Shown here: piece after piece, positions 44,749 through 57,306 of the stretch
How positions within the stretch are numbered: the stretch's first letter is position 1
Layout of the letters: every line of letters starts with the position of its first letter
Source: Molossus alvarezi
Taxonomy: Eukaryota; Chordata; Mammalia; Chiroptera; Molossidae
DNA length: 64,000 bases
Direction: 5' to 3'
Assembly: GCA_037176705.1 (NCBI GenBank)
Contig: CM073891.1
Span: forward strand, 50,408,571 to 50,472,570
Notes under the pieces: generated by a model
Database searches by the model: none
Told to the model about the DNA's origin: nothing
What the model saw: only the letters and a program-made list of their open reading frames with translations
Translations under genes and position numbers: made by a program

Positions 44749-47443
44749 TTATCATTGCAATGGACGGTGCCACTCTTATTTATATTTTTCTTCCCCAATT
44801 CAAATTGAATCCCTAATTTATTTTTCTATACCACTTACAAGGTGGCCAAAAACTTAACAAAGATCATCTGGACTACATTTTTCTCAAATGCAACACAACC
44901 CCAAGCTTAGCATATAGCTATTGGTCCATATTTTCTTTAAGTAAAACCCAATTCAGCTTCATGTATGAGTTGACTACTATTTCTCTTCATTATATAATGA
45001 TATGAACTCATCGATTATAGTGTGAACAGTATATTCTAGCTTTTAATTGTTTTTAAATCAAGTAGCTTGCCATAGAAAAAAATTAATTAATTTTAGTTAT
45101 AGCTTACTTTCTTATTTCCACGTATCATTTGACAGACATCAAGACTGTTTCTAGTTAAAGGTGAACTTGCGTTACCTCTACTGTCTTTAATTAAATCCAG
45201 ATTTATTAATTATAGAGTGCATTTATTATTTTTAACACAAATTAAAATTGTTCAGGTAGAGTATTTAAGGAAAAAACTAGAAAATATCCATTAAAAATCA
45301 CTTATATAATAGCACTTTCAGCTTGTACTGATTAATCAACTCCTTTTATATAAGATTTTGAAATAAATGGGAACAAATCAAGGTATTTTTAAACACTTAA
45401 CTATATTGCTTTTAACAATCTTGAGATCCTATAACATCATCTGGACCCATAAAATGTATTCCAAATTAAATTTATACTTGGGCACAAATGCTTTCTAAAG
45501 AATTTTCATTATATGGTCCTATGGTTGATTTGCACCCTCCTCCTATTACATGATGCAACATACTTTGAACCTGAGATGTTATGCCTCACCCAAATCCAAA
45601 ACCAACTAGGCACAGGTGTCAACCATGTGAGGTGCTGAAAACAGAGCCATGAGGATTGTGGTGGATAGAAAATAAGTTCATCTTACGATGAAGCTAGGCA
45701 CTGTTTGATAGGCTCAAGGTATTTTAACTAGTAACCTTTGAAATACTTAAGCAGGTGGCTAGGTATGATTTTGGTCTGTCGAACAGATGTGTATCTATGC
45801 CTAACAGATCATAAAATCCTAAAGGTTAATAAAGAGATAAGAGGTGCCACCAGGAGTAGGGCTTGGTATGAGACCACAGTATAATTTAACTATGAGGTTG
45901 ACACAGTATATAGAAAGGCACACTAAAGATAGCATTTCCTTTTCTCCAAAGAGATACTTAAATGTTTCCATCTCTGTTGGACTTTGTGAGGTATAATCCT
46001 GTGCTAGATTGTTTTCAGGTGGTATGGAGTTTTAGCGACATGAGAGGTGTCAGAGTGGAATTCAGAAGCCAATTGTTCCCTTGATAGAAAAATAAAATAA
46101 AATAATTAACCATCTAGAAACAGTGAATTTGTTAAATACATTATATCATCATTCCCAAGAATATAGTGTTTCAAATAAAATTCAGTATCTAAAACATTTG
46201 TGTTTGCTGTTGAAAATGATAGCTTCTTTTTCAAATAAAATTACCTGTATGAGATGAAATCTAATATTAGAATGCTATAGTTTTTGTACTAACATTAATG
46301 ACATATGAAATGCACAATGCGGAATTTGAATTGCTTTAGAATTTTAAGCCTCTAAAATAGTTTAGGAATGCAATATATTAGCTTATACTATAAAAGAGGG
46401 CATTTATATTAGTTAGTACACAGAAATTATTTGGAGAGTTCTATCTCTGAAATTCTTTGAAAGTGTTATAAACAGCTTTTGTTGAGGCAAATATATTCTA
46501 AATACACACAAAATAAAGAGGGTCAATACATGAAGTTTTTAAAAAATAATTAGTATTTAGCACAAAGTAAGGGGATCAATTCTGAAATAATAGGTTGAGA
46601 ACCAAAATATTAAAATAAAAGTAATACTTAATATAAGAGAGCTTATTTAGAAACCTATATGAAATCATGGAGGTAATCGTATTACTATCTAGCACAAAAA
46701 GATGAAGCTCTGAGAGATTCATAAGTATATTACATGAGTGAAGATATAAATTTTGATATTTAAGTTATTTACAACCTTTGAAGAGCCTTCTTTGTTGAAT
46801 TATGTACAACCTTTTAGGAATTATTTACAAACTTTGAAAAACAGTCAAATTCTTTCAGATATTCAACAAAATCTAAAGCAAGATTTTAGAAGTATAACAT
46901 TAATAAGAGTCTAGTTTGATTTCACATAGTTTGTTGGTTTGCTTCTCTTACAAACATCAGGTGTTTGAATTATGTGTAGAATTTGTATAACTCTCTATGG
47001 CAAAGTGTGATATTGAACAACATACTAAATGATACAAAGATTTTTCAAAGATGAACTTAAGCTCACATTCAATCTCAAGAGTGAGTGAGGAAAATGATTT
47101 CCACATGGTTTTCAGCATGCCACCATCTGATCCTTGGCTTGGGAGCCCATTGCAGTGACAGAGAGGAGGCACCAAGGGCAGAGTGTGTCTGGGTCCACAT
47201 TGCGGGCAGCTCTGTGGCTTCTGGAGAAGAGACTCATACTCTAAAGTTGCAGGAAAAAATACTCTGCATCCACAGTTCCAACTTTCTGATGCCTTAGGTA
47301 CTGCATAATGTTTCTATTTTCAAGTCAGTTTCAATCAAATATTAGAATATAGATATGCTTAACATGCAGTGTTTACCAAGAAACACTTGAAGAAATTGTA
47401 ATGCTAATTGGTACAGTGATGCTTATCTGGATATTTAATTAAT
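44748..47443. other. Anonymous AT-rich sequence
   Basis: 2.7 kb with no recognised repeat or gene. 45480-46080 is somewhat less AT-rich and may contain an unresolved old LTR. Confidence 0.45.
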
Positions 47444-48704
47444 TTCTTAGTTTCACTAGACCATTAACTTACACCGTACACAAGAATAAACTCAAAATGG
47501 ATAAAAAACCTAAATGTGACTCATTAATCCATAATAATCCTAGAAGAAAATATAGGCAACAAAATTTCGGACCTCAAACGCAGCAGAATTTTCACTGATA
47601 CATCACCTAAGGCAACAGAAACAAAGAAAAAAATGAACACATGGGACTACATCAAACTAAAAAGCTTCTTCACAGCAAAAAAAACAATCATCAAAATGAA
47701 AAGGCAACCCACTGTATGGGAGAACATCATTGCCAATGATCCATCAGATAAGGGGTCAATTTCCAAAATATATAGAGAACTCATACAACTCAACAAAAGG
47801 AAGACAAAGAACCCAATTAATAAATGGGCAAGGAGCTGAATAGACACCTCTCCAAATGGAACATACAAATGACCAAAAGACATATGAAGAAATGCTCAAC
47901 ATCACTAATCATCAGAGAGATGCAAATTAAAACAACAATGAGGTATCACCTCATACCTGTCAGAATGGCCGCCATCAACAAATCATCAAACAACAAGTGT
48001 TGGTGAGAGTGTGGAGAAAAGGGGACTCTAGTACACTGCTGGTGGGAATGCAGACTGGTGCAGCCACTATGGAAAACAATATGATGTTACCTCAAATAAT
48101 TAAAAATGGAACTGCCATTTGACCCAGTTATACCACTTCTGGGAATATACCCTTAGAAGCCTGAAACACCAATCAGAAAGAATATATGTACCCCCATGTT
48201 TGTAGCAGCACTATTTACAATAGCTAAGATCTGGAAACAGCTCAAATGTCCATCAGTAGACAAATGGATAGAAAAGCAGTGGTACATATACACAATGGAG
48301 TACTACACAGCTGTAAGAAAGAAAGATCTCTTATCCTGTCAGAAGACATGGAGGGACCTGGAAAGTATTATCCTAAGCGAAACAAGCCAAACAGAGAAAG
48401 ACAAATATCACATAATCTCACTTATTTGTGGAATATAATGAACATAACAGTCTGTGGAATGGGGTAGTTCCAGAGACATGGAAGTGGGGTACAGACTGAC
48501 AATCCCCAGAAGAGTGGGTGGTGGGGGAGAGATAAACCACAGAACTTATATGCATGTATGCATGAACAATGGACATGGACAACAAAGCTGGGGACAGGGT
48601 GGGGAGGGAGGAGAAGGGGAGAATCAGTGGGGGAAAAAAGAGAAACATCTGTAACAAAAATTAATTAATTAATTAATTAATTTTTTAAAAAATTCTTAGT
48701 TTCA
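47444..48704 (+). mobile_element. 5'-truncated L1 (1.24 kb) with 12-bp target duplication
   Basis: Exact flanks TTCTTAGTTTCA at 47444-47455 and 48693-48704. The insert carries the ORF2 C-terminal domain, the 3' UTR with its polypurine tract, the end GAAACATCTGTAAC and a TTAA-repeat tail. Confidence 0.93.
47456..48438 (+). pseudogene. L1 ORF2 C-terminal fragment
   Basis: C-terminal part of L1 ORF2 in broken frames: [14 protein letters not shown] (near 47640), [20 protein letters not shown] (near 47880-47940), the start of the Cys-rich motif NNKCW followed by a TGA stop (48004-48006), then MFVAALFTIAKIW (48196) to SLICGI and the stop at 48438. The fragment lacks the endonuclease and RT core and cannot be functional. 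Confidence 0.9.
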
Positions 48705-48909
48705 TATTGATGGTAAATGCTTAGTGCTCTAGCTCTCTTTCACACAGAGTCAGAAAACTTAAAAAGATGACCTCACCAAACTTCAGTTTCCCCAAATCTG
48801 AGAAATAACATTTATATATAAGGAGTAAATGGAGTCATGCATGTAAAATGCCTGGCACATGATTGCTTAACAAATATAAGGTATTATTAAAATATTAAAT
48901 AGTTTTGTC

Positions 48910-49250
48910 ATCATTTTTTTAAATTTTCAGCTCTAACTTTATGAAAAATTTGTGTAGACAACACATTTAAATGGTTCAAAATTAAAGACTAACAAAGAAT
49001 AGATATTGAAAATTTTTCATTCCTTCCTTTTTCCCTACGAATTACTTCCATGTCAGGAGATAACTCATGATCAATTCCTTCTGCAACCTTCCAGAGATAT
49101 TTTGCATACATGCAGGCAAATATACAAGTGTTATTCACTTTTATACATGTTGCCACTTAGAACATTTCTATACCTTGCTTATTAGTAGTCATTTGTTATT
49201 AGTAAGTTCTATTTCTCTTTATTTGACCTCCTTGGCACTGACCGCCGGTT
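48910..49250 (-). mobile_element. Probable old L1 3' UTR
   Basis: Antisense text (TTCCTTCCTTTTTCCCTACG, TGCATACATGCAGGCAAATA, CTATACCTTGCTTATTAG) resembles the 3' ends of old mammalian L1 families. Low certainty. Confidence 0.5.
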
Positions 49251-49961
49251 CATCGGATAGTGCTTACTCGCCATCTTCTGGTTAAACTAAGCGCCTACCT
49301 TGCCCCCTCTTCTGACATCCATCACTGGGAATTTTAAGTTCTTGTCCTAAAACTTCCTGTAATCTTCTTTATCCTTCCCTACAATAAAAATGTACTCTAA
49401 GAAAAACTTTGGTAATTAAACCATTTCATCATTTTTTAAATACTCAACTAATATTAATTTGTAACAAAATGAAGCTACTCTGGTTTTAGTTCTCTCTTCC
49501 CTGATATGTAAGACTTTAACCAATGATCAGAAGAGTCCAATAAGCAAAGCTTTTTAAGATTTAATAAAATATGTGGAAAGTTTGTTGATATGTGTACTAG
49601 GAGACAGTGATTACGAGTCCTGATTCTTCATCTAAATATCTGCCACCTCAGTATACGCATCTTCATTCCCTTTGTCTATAACATTATCTCTAAAATAAGG
49701 GAACCAATAGGTTTCTAAGTTCCCTTAGAATAGGTTCCTCAGCACTAACAATAGGGGTCTATTTTATGTTTGCAAAGGCCTTTTTACTATCATCCCACAA
49801 TGCAAATTTCAACAGAAACTTGAAGAAATAATAAGAATTTAAATAAGTCTAGAAAATTTTAAAGTCAATAGATTTCAGTTATTCCCACATTTTCTAAAGA
49901 ATGAAGCTTCTGTTTTGGGTTGAATGGTTGACATCCTCTATTTTTACTATAAGAATTTGTT
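49251..49961. other. Anonymous sequence
   Basis: Nothing supported. Confidence 0.5.
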
Positions 49962-50234
49962 TAAAAAATGCTTTTTTGTTTTATCCTCACCTGAGGAAAT
50001 TTAAGCATTTATCTTTGGATAGAGCGAGAGGGAGAGAGGGAGGAAGAGAGGGAGAGAAACATCAATGTGAGAGAGACACATCGAGTGGCTACCACCCATA
50101 CGACCCCAACTGGGGTGGGGACAAACTGTAACCGAGGTACATGCCCTCATTGGGAACCGAACCCTGGACTCTCCCATCCGCAGGCCAAGGCTCTCATTGC
50201 TGAGCCAAACCGGCTAGCACTAAAAAATGCTTTT
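49962..50234 (-). mobile_element. VES SINE with 14-bp target duplication
   Basis: Element 49976-50220, minus strand. Exact flanks TAAAAAATGCTTTT at 49962-49975 and 50221-50234. The tail TATCCTCACCTGAGGA keeps most of the hairpin. Confidence 0.94.
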
Positions 50235-50415
50235 AAACCATTACTGTATTAACTTTTTAAGAGCAAATTCAAAGAAGAATTTAGTTTCTCTTCTTTGAAT
50301 TGTTTAAAATTAGTATAAAATAATATATCATATCGACATAAAGTTCAAAACAAAGATGATATGAAAATTTAAAGGTAATGAAATGGAAAAAATAATTAAG
50401 TGAAAATTTAAACTG

Positions 50416-50654
50416 TCATGGTCCAGGCTGGCCAGTGTGGTTCAGTGGTAGAGCATCGGCTCAGAGACCAAAAGGTCGCTGGATCGATTCCCAGTCAGGT
50501 CACATGCCTGGTTGCAGGCTAGATCCCCAGAAGGGGGTATGCAGGAGGCAGCCGATCAATGTATCTCTCACATTGATGTTGTCATCTCTCTTTCCCTTTC
50601 TCTCTCTCTAGAAAATCAATAAAATCATATTTAAAAATAAAATATCAGGGTCCA
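50416..50654 (+). mobile_element. VES SINE (no-hairpin type) with 10-bp target duplication
   Basis: Element 50426-50644: head GGCTGGCCAGTGTGGTTCAG, B box GGATCGATTCCC, ending CTAGAAAATCAATAAAATC. Flanks TCATGGTCCA (50416-50425) and TCAGGGTCCA (50645-50654). Confidence 0.9.
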
Positions 50655-52237
50655 TTCCTTTACCCAGCCTTCGAGGGATGCTGTTGGTCCTTTCCATCAC
50701 CTTTACTGCCCATACACCCATCTCCCACCAGCGGTGAGGATTGACTACTCAAGTTTCACAACATCCATCTACTCCACATCTACTCCATGGGTCAAGGAAC
50801 TCATATGAGGTTTCTATCAGTTGCTAAATGTATCTACTTCAACTAAGAGTTCCAAAAATGTATTTTAAAAGATAGGGTGACTTTATGGACCCACTAGATC
50901 CACTCTGAGATGGACCTGAGCCAAACCTCCATTGATCACCTAACTTCCATAAGCCCTGGCTCAGACTGCTGGGCCAGAATAGTGTTTGGTGTCCCCAGGA
51001 ATTAGGATCAGTTCAGAATAGGTGCCCCGTAATCCATGAATGCTTTGTTTATTCCCCAAATTCACAGTCACTCTGAAAAATGGCCACGACTTTTTTAAAG
51101 AAGAAAGAAGGTTTATAGTATGTTTCTGGCAGTGTAACAGGGTCCTTCCTAAAGGCATCCTGGCTGTCCACATACTCCACGGGTTCTGAGTCTGTGAACT
51201 GGGTCAAGTAAGGGAATGGTTGAAAGATTATAACTCTCTATTTTGGTAATTTGAGTCAGACTTCTATTAACATTAACCAAATTTAGAACTCTTAAATACA
51301 TAAATCGAGTAAGATTTTATAGACTGCCATCTATTTCAGTTCTTCAGAGACCATAGCAATTAGCCAATGAATTCTCTGCAGGCAAAACCATTTGAATCAC
51401 AGCATTGACTGTGGTGATGCAGCTCCACTGCTTGGTTTCTGCTACCACGCACATTGAATTCAGGGAGTGCAGTTCAGTGGAATTCTGACTGTATCCCTAG
51501 CTTGCCCCAGAGCTCTTCCAGGATTCCAGCACTCTCCTCAACAGTGCATTTCTAAAAATCTTTGTAAAGAGAGAGTCCTCTAGATTCTCCCATGGGAAAT
51601 ATTAAAAGGATAATTGAGCAGGTCTTAAATGAAAAATCTACTGTAGAATTCTAATCTCTATGAGCTTTAGCATACCTTCCTCTATAGTATACCAAGAAGT
51701 TTGGCAATTTCCATTTCATTCAGTGTAGATGAACCAGGTCAACTCAAAGCTATTCCCCTTGCTTGAGTTAATACATTGAATCTCTGCTTAATGTACTAAT
51801 ATCAATATATTTAGACTGTTCCAATTATGTTGTTTCCACCTTGATCTATGCATATTTCTTTAGTCTGACAATATATATTGTCAAATTCTTGCATTTTGTT
51901 TGTTTGTTTATGGCATGTCCTCCTGAGTGGGGCCTACTAGAACTGGGGCCTCTTCATACCTCTTGCTTAGTCAATAATGTGAGTGTTTACATCGCTGTCC
52001 TAAGAAGCAGCATTCTGCCAAATGCCAGGCCTGGTTCTCTTCTCCTCAGCCACTAGCCAGTGTCTAGAATCAGAAAGTGCCTCAAAGAGAAAAGTGATCA
52101 TAGACACACAGTGCCAATTCACCATTCCCTCTAAGACTTTTATCTTTTACTTCTCTTGTTTTCAGACCTTTCCCAGGAGGGTCTTTGGTTTCTAAATACT
52201 GTGAGACTGTACCAGATTACACTCTATCAGAACATAC
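50655..52237. other. Anonymous sequence, moderately GC
   Basis: 1.6 kb with no intact gene. Its more balanced composition and short open frames (50961-51173 minus, 51841-52056 plus) leave room for a decayed retroelement or pseudogene, but I see no identifiable domain. Confidence 0.4.
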
Positions 52238-52437
52238 TTTTGGCCTTTCTGCTACCTTAGACTTTAGTAAATTCGGCCTTCAATTGGGACCCCTCAAATA
52301 TCCAATTTTGTCCCCCCCTCTTTGTGCAGACTATGATTTTTGGCCTTTCTACTACCTTAGACTTCAGCAAATTCAGCCTTCATTTGGGGCCCCTTAAATA
52401 TTCAAGTTTCTCTGGGTCTCTATTTCCCCTGATAGTG
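52238..52437 (+). repeat. 100-bp tandem duplication, two copies
   Basis: TTTTGGCCTTTCT(G/A)CTACCTTAG recurs exactly 100 bases apart (TGGCCTTTCT at 52241 and 52341). Similarity continues through AAATTC(G/A)GCCTTCA and CCC(C/T)T(C/T)AAATAT before fading. Boundaries approximate. Confidence 0.85.
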
Positions 52438-53082
52438 GTCCATTGCTTACGTCAAACCTATGTCCTAAATCCCTCCTCACAGTCACCAACCACCACCAAA
52501 GGAAACCAGCTGCCTGTTAGCACATGTCTGAACAATGACATCTCTGGAATTTTAGCCAGTCAGGACTTCTTTCCCTCCACAGCTGTCTGGTGGCTTAAAA
52601 AGAAATATAAATTCTGTAGTTTAACCAGCATTTTCTAGTTGTTATAATGAGGACTATGGTTTTACCTAGAGTAACTACATCTTACTCAAGAGCAGAATTC
52701 CCCAATTATCTAAGCCAATTAGGAACTCTGTATTTTTAATTAGACCTTGATTGGTGATGTTTTGGAGTAAGAGGGCCCAGAGTTTGTTATTATTATTGGA
52801 AGCTTCAATAATATTATTAATATTATATCTCTGTTTTAACACGCTAGATCCTCTAGTTTTCATGGCAAAATTAATTTAGTTTCTGTAGGAAAAAAAGACA
52901 TTTCTGACTCTAACACCCCTGTTAAAACTCTTTGTGTTTCTTCAGAGAAGATGTGCTTCTTAATTGCTATGCTCCAGGCCGCAATCTCTTTCACATCCTC
53001 GATCAGGTAACTTGCCTTGTCTTTTAGGAATGTATTGAGATGTCTTGTCTACTAAAACTCAACTCCCATTCTCTTCACGGCT
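52438..53082. other. Anonymous sequence
   Basis: Nothing supported; an open frame reaching to 52638 has no recognisable domain. Confidence 0.45.
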
Positions 53083-53340
53083 GGAGCCTCCTTTTGTTTT
53101 TTTATTTTTATTTATATTTTCCTTTATTGATTTTAGAGAGAAGGGAATGAGAGGGAGAGAGAGATAAAAACATTGATGAGAGAGAACATCAATTGGCCGC
53201 CTCCTGCATGTCCCCCACTGGGGATTGGGCCCACAACCTGGGCATGTGTCCTGACTGGGAATCGAGCTGGTGACCTCTTAGTACATGAGTTGACACTCAA
53301 CTGCTGAGCCACACTGGCTGGATGATGGAGGCTCATTTTA
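53083..53340 (-). mobile_element. VES SINE (no-hairpin type)
   Basis: Element about 53100-53326 on the minus strand, with head complement GAGCCACACTGGCTGG at the right and A/T-rich tail at the left. Loose flanks GGAGCCTCCTTTTG and GGAGGCTCATTTTA may be a decayed duplication. Confidence 0.85.
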
Positions 53341-53962
53341 ATTGGTATCATTGAAAGTATATAATGTATGTGGTCAGTCTATCACTGTTCCTATCTATAT
53401 ATCTCCTCAAGGACATCATGAAAAGTTCATATATTTTAAAAATTAGAATAAACTTTTCTGCTGTTAACTTTTTCAATAAATATTTAAAGTACTTTGATAT
53501 AGAAAAATATGTTGAAATAAATGAAGACCACAAAATGAGAACACACAGAAACTGTTTTTTCAGAGTTTGCTAAAACAAGGAAGTCAGCCACCATCACTTG
53601 GGTTTTGGAGAGATTCAAATGCAGCCATAAGAGTGGGAAGCTTCACAATGAAAAGAAAGGAAAGCTTTATATATACTCTGGTTAAAGGTTTTTGGCATGG
53701 GAAAGTTGAGGCAGATTATCTAGAAGTGGGTCATCTGATGTGGTTGGGTTGGAAAACACACTTGACTTCCACTAGATGGTCCTGAGTTAGAAGCAGGGGC
53801 AAAAATTAAGGAAGTTGGCAGTTATTACTAAGTCCTGTCTGTCCTGGCCTCATTGCTGCAGAGGCCATGATTTACCTTACCTGCTGGTTGCTCAAATTAT
53901 AAGTCACTTCTATTGTCATATATGATCTGGCGACTGTCCATTTGAATATTCAGTTTTTCCAT
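53341..53962. other. Anonymous sequence
   Basis: Nothing supported. Confidence 0.5.
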
Positions 53963-54246
53963 ATAAAAATAGTTACAGCCCTGGCCAGTTTGGCTCAGCG
54001 GTTAGAGTGTCGGCCTGCGGTCCGGAGAGACCTAGGTTCGGTTCCCGCTAAGGGCACGTACTTCGGTTGCAGTTTGTCCCCGGCCCTGGTTGGTCGTGCA
54101 GGTGGCAGCCACTCGATGTGTCCCTTCACATCGATGTTTCTCACTCTCTCTCCTTTCCTCTCTCTCCCTCCCACTCTATCTGTACAAAAAATGGAAAAAT
54201 ATCCTCGGGTGAGGATAAAAATAAAATAAAATAAAAATAGTTACAG
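53963..54246 (+). mobile_element. Young VES SINE with 16-bp target duplication
   Basis: Best preserved copy: element about 53979-54230, exact flanks ATAAAAATAGTTACAG at 53963-53978 and 54231-54246. The pol III A box TGGCTCAGCGG (53991-54001) fits TRGYNNANNNG. The B box GGTTCGGTTCC (54035-54045) is one base from consensus. The 3' end has the perfect hairpin TATCCTC-GGGT-GAGGATA (54200-54217) and an AAAAT-repeat tail. It lies in the target duplication of the next SINE. Confidence 0.96.
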
Positions 54247-54381
54247 TTGCCCTGCCTGGTGTGGTTTAGTTGGTTGGAGCATCATCCCATGCACCAAAGG
54301 GTCAAAGGTTTGATTTCTAGTCTTGGCATATACCCAGGTTGTGCGTTTGATTCCTGGTCAAGGTGCATACGGGAGGCAACT

Positions 54382-54429
<48 letters not shown>

Positions 54430-54502
54430 TCCCTTCCTCTGTCTAGAATCAATGAAAAAAAAATATCCTCAGGTGAGGATTTAAAAATGAATAGTTACAG
54501 TT
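54236..54502 (+). mobile_element. Older VES SINE, same target site as its neighbour
   Basis: Element about 54249-54490 with diverged head GCCCTGCCTGGTGTGGTTTA, a 42-bp (CT)n run (about 54385-54426), and tail hairpin ATATCCTCAGGTGAGGAT. The duplication ATAGTTACAGTT is at 54237-54248 and 54491-54502. Confidence 0.9.
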
Positions 54503-54546
54503 TTTTCAATAACAATTTGGCTGAAATATTACTTTTCTTCATATCT

Positions 54547-57000
54547 TACAGTCAGGCACCACATAATGACATTGTGGTCAATGATGAACTGCATATGTGT
54601 CGATGGTCCCACAGATTACAATGGAACTGAAATTCCTATCACCTAGTGATGTTGTAGCTATTCTAACACTACAGCACAATACAAGAACAAAGTGACAGAC
54701 ACTGTTAAAGTAGCTGCTTCATTGAAGGCAATGAGATTAACAAACATTTGTGAAGGTCCTATATCACACATGGAAAAACTTCTGGATTGAAGTTTCTGGA
54801 TTAAACACTAGGAACAGAAATGTATCCCTCTCAGCACCATAACAATAATGGCCAAAGCAAGAAGTTTATTCCTGATGTTGAAAGAAAATGTCTGGACCAA
54901 CTACAACATTGAAATCACTGCTAACTCTGGATGGTTTAAATGATCCAAGAATTGTTATTCATTACATAACATGAAAGTGAGTGGTGAGTCTGTGAGTGCT
55001 GATATGAAAGCAGCTAAAGAATTTTTGGAAACTCTAGATGAACTGATTGTGGAAGAAATTAATTCCCAGAGAACATATTCAATATGGATGAAAACTCCTT
55101 ATTTTGAAAATGGATTCCTGAAAAGGACTTTCAGTCATAAGGGAGGCCAAGTCAATTTCAGGCATCAAGATTTTTAAGGACAGGATTGCAGTCTTGCTTG
55201 AGGGCAATGTTGCAGAGTACAAATTGAGAGCCTTTGTGATCTGGAATGGTGAGAACCCCAGGTTCTTCAAGCATACCCATAAGTACACATTGTCAGTGTA
55301 CTACAGGAGCCATAAAAAATCATGAATGACCCAGCTTCCCTTCAAGATGCCCTCCTGAATAACTAAGCCAGTGAAATAGAGAAATATGTTTTGGAGAATA
55401 ACATATCTTTCAAGATTTTGCTTATTGTTGATAACACTCCCAGGCATCCTTTTTTTAAAATTTGTATTAGTGATCATCTCAATATCAAAGTGTTATTTCT
55501 CCTTCCAAATACCACATCTTTGATCCAACCAATAAATAGATCAAGGAGTTATAGTAGTTTTTAAGGCCTGTTACCTAAGGAGGGCCTTTGTAAGGCTACT
55601 GCTACAACTGAGGAAGACACTGATTCAATTCCGGAAGGGTTATTGCTTAGGCCTGGGGTGACATCAACAAGAAGAGTGTGAATGGCACCTGGAAGAAGAC
55701 ATTCAAGAGATCTATCCATGATGTCAAAAGATCTGCCAAGGATGAGGAGGCTGAAAAAGTCAACAAGGCTGTGGTAGAGATGGCAAACAACTTTAACCCA
55801 GGTGTGGATGAGAAAGACAGTGAGGAGCTCCCCCGGGTGGGTCCTGAGGAACTGACTAATGAGAAGTTGTTAGAACTGGAATGTGTAGCTCAAAAAGAAG
55901 TGAGAGAAAAGAAACTGTGGAAGAAGAAAAAGAACAAGAAGTCCCAAGAAAATTAACAGTAAAATGTTTAGCAGAAGTTTTGCAGACTTCAAGAAGTTCT
56001 TAAAAAGTTTGAAAACAGGGATCCCCAACAGCAAATGGTTTTCATTAATAGAGAGCAATGTCCATGGTGTATTATTTGATTGCAAGCAAATCTATGGTGA
56101 AAAAAGGAATCCAAGAAAACCACTATAGACATATTTCTGAAAAGAGTGACACCTCCTCAAGAAGAGCCTCAGGCAGGTCCTTTAGGAGGTATGCAGGAAG
56201 AAAGCATTGTTATCATAGGAGATGACAGTCCCATGCATGTTACGCCCCTGAGGACCTTCCAGTGGGGGAGGTGGAAAATGATGACATTCATTGGTAATCC
56301 TGCACTTGTGTGAGCAAGCCTCATGTTTTAGTTAAAAACAAAAAAAAATGCTTTAAAAAGTAAATAAATAAAATCATTTAAAAAGAGACAAAATCTTATA
56401 GAATGAAGATATAAAGAAAATGTATTTGTACAGTTGTACAATGTATTTTCATTTTAAGCTGTGTCATATAAGAGACAAAGTTAAAAGTAATTAAAACATT
56501 TATGAAGTAAAAAATTTATAGGAAACTAAGGTTAATTTATTATTGAAGAAGAAAAAGTATTTTAATAAATTTAGTGTAGCCCAAGTTTGCAGTATTTATA
56601 AAGTGTCCAGTAGTGTATAGTAATGTCCTAGGCCTTCACATTCACTCACTGAATCACCCAGAGCAACTTGCAGTCCTGCAGCTCCATTCACGGTAAGTGC
56701 CCTGCACAGGTGTACCATTTTTTGTTTTATGTAGTATTTTTACTGGACCTTTTCTATTTTTAGAAATACCACCATGTTTAGAAAAACACAAAAACCACTG
56801 TGTTACAATTACAGTATTCAGTGCAGCAACATGATATAGGTGTGTAGCCTAGGAGTATAGACTGTACCATATAATCTAGGTGTGTAGTAGGCTATAACAC
56901 CTAGGTTTGTGTAAGTGCACTCCAGATGTATGCACAACCTTATGGCCTAACAACATATTTCTCAGAATGTATTCTTATTGCTAAGCGATGCATAACTCTA
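54547..57000 (+). mobile_element. Decayed Tigger/pogo DNA transposon, 2.45 kb
   Basis: Element 54549-56998 between TA dinucleotides (54547-54548, 56999-57000). The left end CAGTCAGGCACCACATAATG and right-end complement GAGTTATGCATCGCTTAGCA are diverged inverted repeats; more internal sequence near both ends (CTACACACCTA, TTTCTCAGAATGTATTC) is of the type known from mammalian Tigger elements. Transposase remnants lie between about 54850 and 56300. Confidence 0.85.
54850..55960 (+). pseudogene. Tigger-type transposase, degenerate
   Basis: Pogo/Tigger transposases bind their ends through a CENP-B-like HTH domain and cut with a DDE domain. Visible blocks in order are: GWFK...VSGESVSADMKAAKEFLE (about 54925-55035, the CENPB-HTH end and linker), an INSQRTYSIWMKTPYFENGF-like block at the first catalytic Asp region (about 55060-55120; the usual DE is changed), KILLIVDNTPRHPF at the second Asp (about 55413-55455), and the acidic C-terminal block EELTNEKLLELE (about 55845-55880). 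Frames change and stops intervene. Longest intact piece 93 codons (55678-55956). Not functional. Confidence 0.82.
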
Positions 57001-57306
57001 CCACTAAGCAGGTGATTGTATACATGAAGCATTGCATATTGCAGAGAGATTCCCAACTCTCATCTTTCCATAACAGAGTCTTATTAGAAAGTTGCTTTCT
57101 AAACTAAAATAAATGAGAAGTGAATCATTCAAATATTGACAGCTAAAACAAAGTTCCCAATAAGTTATTGCACTAGGTTAAACATACTTAGCGTTTTTGA
57201 ATTAATAACTGATAGATGGTTTTATTTTGCAAATGTTTGATTGATAGAAAAATCTCACCGACCCTTCAATCTTGCATAGGGGTCACTTGATTGGCTTTCA
57301 CATTTT

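Noticed and set aside
53991..54045. tRNA-like A and B boxes
   Set aside because: They belong to a VES SINE head; no cloverleaf with acceptor and anticodon stems, so not a tRNA gene.
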